Positions 62,285 to 64,000 of a stretch of DNA of 64,000 nt are shown here, in pieces. Origin of the DNA: Blautia coccoides (GTDB taxonomy: Bacteria > Bacillota > Clostridia > Lachnospirales > Lachnospiraceae); NCBI RefSeq assembly GCF_034355335.1, contig NZ_CP136422.1, positions 5,740,501 through 5,804,500 on the forward strand. Reading direction: 5' to 3'. Under the pieces are notes generated by a model that made no database searches, was not told where the DNA came from, and was given only the letters and a program-made list of their open reading frames with translations. Position 1 is the stretch's first letter, and the number at the start of each line of letters is the position of its first letter. The translations under genes and the position numbers were made by a program.

Positions 62285-64000
62285 TCTCTCCTCCCGAATC
62301 CTCTTTTGCCGGACTGGTCCCGTCTATGATGGGAAGCCGGTATTTTACCATAGTTCCTATATTCTCAAAGCTGCTTATCTCCAGACCGTAAGCATCACCA
62401 AACATGAGCTTAATGCGGTCATACACATTCTTGAGTCCAAGACTGGCCCGTTTACTCCTGGGGTGCTTGACTGTCTCAGGGCTCTCCAGACGTTCCTGTA
62501 CCGCGTTCAGCCGCTCCGGTTCCATCCCCACACCGTTGTCCATCACTGTGATCACCAGACAGCCTTCCTCTTCCTTGGCATTGACAGCTATGACCCCTGT
62601 ACCGTCTTTGGGTTTCAGACCGTATTTAACTGCATTCTCCACTACAGGCTGGATGATCAGCTGAGGGACTTCCAAGCCCAAAAGCTTCTCCTCGATATTG
62701 ATCTCCAGCTCAAAACGGTTGTCATACCGGATACGGATGATCTTAAAATAATTGCGTATACTGTCAATCTCAGCCTGGAGAGTAACCATATCCCTGGCGT
62801 TCCCTATCAGATACTTGAGCTGACCTGACAGACTGTCTATCATCTCTGCCGTCACATTATCATCATTTGTAATGGCAGTCATTCGGATAACATCCAGAGT
62901 ATTGTAGAGATAATGAGGCTGTATCTGCGTCTTCAAAGCCTCTATCTCCGCATCCCGCTGCCGGATTTCCGCTATATACACCTGCTGTATGTGATTCTGC
63001 AGGTTCTCCGTCATTTGATTCAATCCTTTTGCAAGGAATCCTACCTCGTCATTGGACTTTATTGTCACTCTTGTGTCCAGATTGCCGTCCTGGATCTGTT
63101 CCATAGCATCTTTTAATGTGAGGATAGGCTTATTCATCATTTTTGAATAAAAGAAATAGATGATCATGAGCAGGACCACACTGAATCCAATGATGATCAA
63201 AATATTCGTCTGTATTTCCTGATAGCTGTTCTCCAGGTTAAACGCAGGAATCTCCTCGGTCACGATCCAGTCCGTCTCAGGGATCAGCCTATATATAAAA
63301 TAGTTCCCGTCTGCTTTTATGTACTGCTTATCCTCCTCCATATCAGACAGATAATCCTCCAGCTTACCGATGCTGCCTCCGATATTTTCCTTTTCCTGGC
63401 TGTAGACAAAGACCTTCTTTTTTCTGTCTATGACATACATCCTGCAGCCATCCTCCAAATCCGTCTCATTGATGATACTGTCAAAATACTCTGCGCTCAC
63501 ATCAATATACAGCGTTCCCAGCACCTGTCCGTCCGCGGACTGTATGGTTCTTGTGTTCATGATATTCCTGGTCACAGTAAAATCGCTGACATCCGAATAA
63601 TAACTGGTTTTGTGAGTAGGCAGAAGGCGCATCTGTTTCTCCCCTTTCAGGAAATTTTCCTCATGAAACTGACTCATCTCCTCCTCCTTCACCATGACCT
63701 CCGGCGGACGCATGACAGAATACTGCTCCCCTTTGGGGGTGATAAAAAACACATGGTCAATATGCTGATTCATATATAAAATGTCTCGCAGTACGTCATT
63801 CATCAAAGCTTCCCTGCGGGCCTGGGTAATAGTATCATCCTCCATCAGCTCATAGAGGTAATCATACTCTGTGATATTATAATTATAAAAATATTTTGTA
63901 GTCTCCTCCATCTCCTGAAACATATCCGCCGCATTTTTCCCCACATAGAGGGCACTTCGGTACATATTGGAGAGAAGGGTCTGTCTCAGGGAGTCCATAT
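62277..64000 (-). CDS. YesM-type sensor histidine kinase (N-terminus beyond window)
   Basis: Sensor kinase, 573 residues visible from ATG 63998, but the first membrane helix expected of this family is missing and the frame is open at the window edge, so it is partial. It has an extracellular Cache/dCache sensor (~10-245), one membrane helix (~265-287), HAMP (~290-340), the YesM-type phospho-His box QIQPHYLYNTLD, the N-box VVENAVKYGL and the DNGVGM G-box. It pairs with the YesN regulator and probably senses an oligosaccharide outside the cell. Confidence 0.9.
   Translation of the reverse strand, partial: MDSLRQTLLSNMYRSALYVGKNAADMFQEMEETTKYFYNYNITEYDYLYELMEDDTITQARREALMNDVLRDILYMNQHIDHVFFITPKGEQYSVMRPPEVMVKEEEMSQFHEENFLKGEKQMRLLPTHKTSYYSDVSDFTVTRNIMNTRTIQSADGQVLGTLYIDVSAEYFDSIINETDLEDGCRMYVIDRKKKVFVYSQEKENIGGSIGKLEDYLSDMEEDKQYIKADGNYFIYRLIPETDWIVTEEIPAFNLENSYQEIQTNILIIIGFSVVLLMIIYFFYSKMMNKPILTLKDAMEQIQDGNLDTRVTIKSNDEVGFLAKGLNQMTENLQNHIQQVYIAEIRQRDAEIEALKTQIQPHYLYNTLDVIRMTAITNDDNVTAEMIDSLSGQLKYLIGNARDMVTLQAEIDSIRNYFKIIRIRYDNRFELEINIEEKLLGLEVPQLIIQPVVENAVKYGLKPKDGTGVIAVNAKEEEGCLVITVMDNGVGMEPERLNAVQERLESPETVKHPRSKRASLGLKNVYDRIKLMFGDAYGLEISSFENIGTMVKYRLPIIDGTSPAKEDSGGENV

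Overview
The window looks like chromosome of a gut Bacillota, most likely a Lachnospiraceae (Blautia-like) anaerobe. This is inferred from clostridial-type ribosome binding sites, a Met T-box, TPP and yybP-ykoY riboswitches, a short clostridial-type ThiC, many ABC/AraC/YesMN sugar systems, and HPr-like and Rpn-like genes. No taxonomic marker such as rRNA is present, so the assignment is an inference. No tRNA, rRNA, CRISPR array or prophage was seen.

Layout. 1-1.2 kb: the end of a two-component system (OmpR-type regulator plus a kinase cut by the window edge). 1.4-6.6 kb: an NhaC-type antiporter, an acetamidase/formamidase and a HisD-like dehydrogenase on the plus strand. They are preceded by a perfect 24-bp palindrome and followed by a convergent MerR-family gene that carries a zinc-ribbon and a methyltransferase-like domain. 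6.8-11 kb: a threonine aldolase, an AraC regulator and a GH31 glycosidase. 11-16 kb: a complete TPP-riboswitch operon thiC-thiS-thiF-thiG-thiH-tenI. 16-21.5 kb: an M19 dipeptidase, glycogen branching enzyme, a GH13 enzyme and a TetR regulator. 21.6-26.7 kb: tatD, an AI-2E-family transporter and a P-type cation ATPase behind a manganese-type riboswitch. 26.7-32.6 kb: a sugar acetyltransferase, a tyrosine phosphatase, a large LacZ and a divergent AraC regulator.

32.6-41.7 kb is one minus-strand catabolic operon: GH4 glycosidase, GlcNAc-kinase-like protein, ABC binding protein, two permeases and a Cys-rich NagB-like deaminase. A LacI regulator with three matching operators heads it, and an IS110 element is inserted between the binding protein and permease genes. 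41.9-46.1 kb holds a decayed sigma/anti-sigma pair, metG with a Met T-box, an HsmA-type membrane protein and a cytidylate-kinase-like remnant. 46-51.7 kb: a GPH symporter, two xylose-isomerase-like TIM-barrel proteins and a Gfo/Idh/MocA dehydrogenase, with a divergent AraC regulator. 51.8-55 kb: an HPr-like protein without the phosphorylated histidine, two tandem Rpn-family nucleases and a tandem array of about 148-bp structured repeats. 55-64 kb: an alpha-galactosidase, an ABC importer and its YesM/YesN two-component system.

Together the genes describe a glycan and glycoside forager that imports oligosaccharides through ABC and GPH carriers, hydrolyses them in the cytoplasm and stores glucose as glycogen. 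The least ordinary items are the MerR-zinc-ribbon-methyltransferase-like fusion and its neighbouring cluster, the Rpn pair with internal start sites, the IS110 upstream RNA candidate, and a dispersed family of multi-hairpin repeats.
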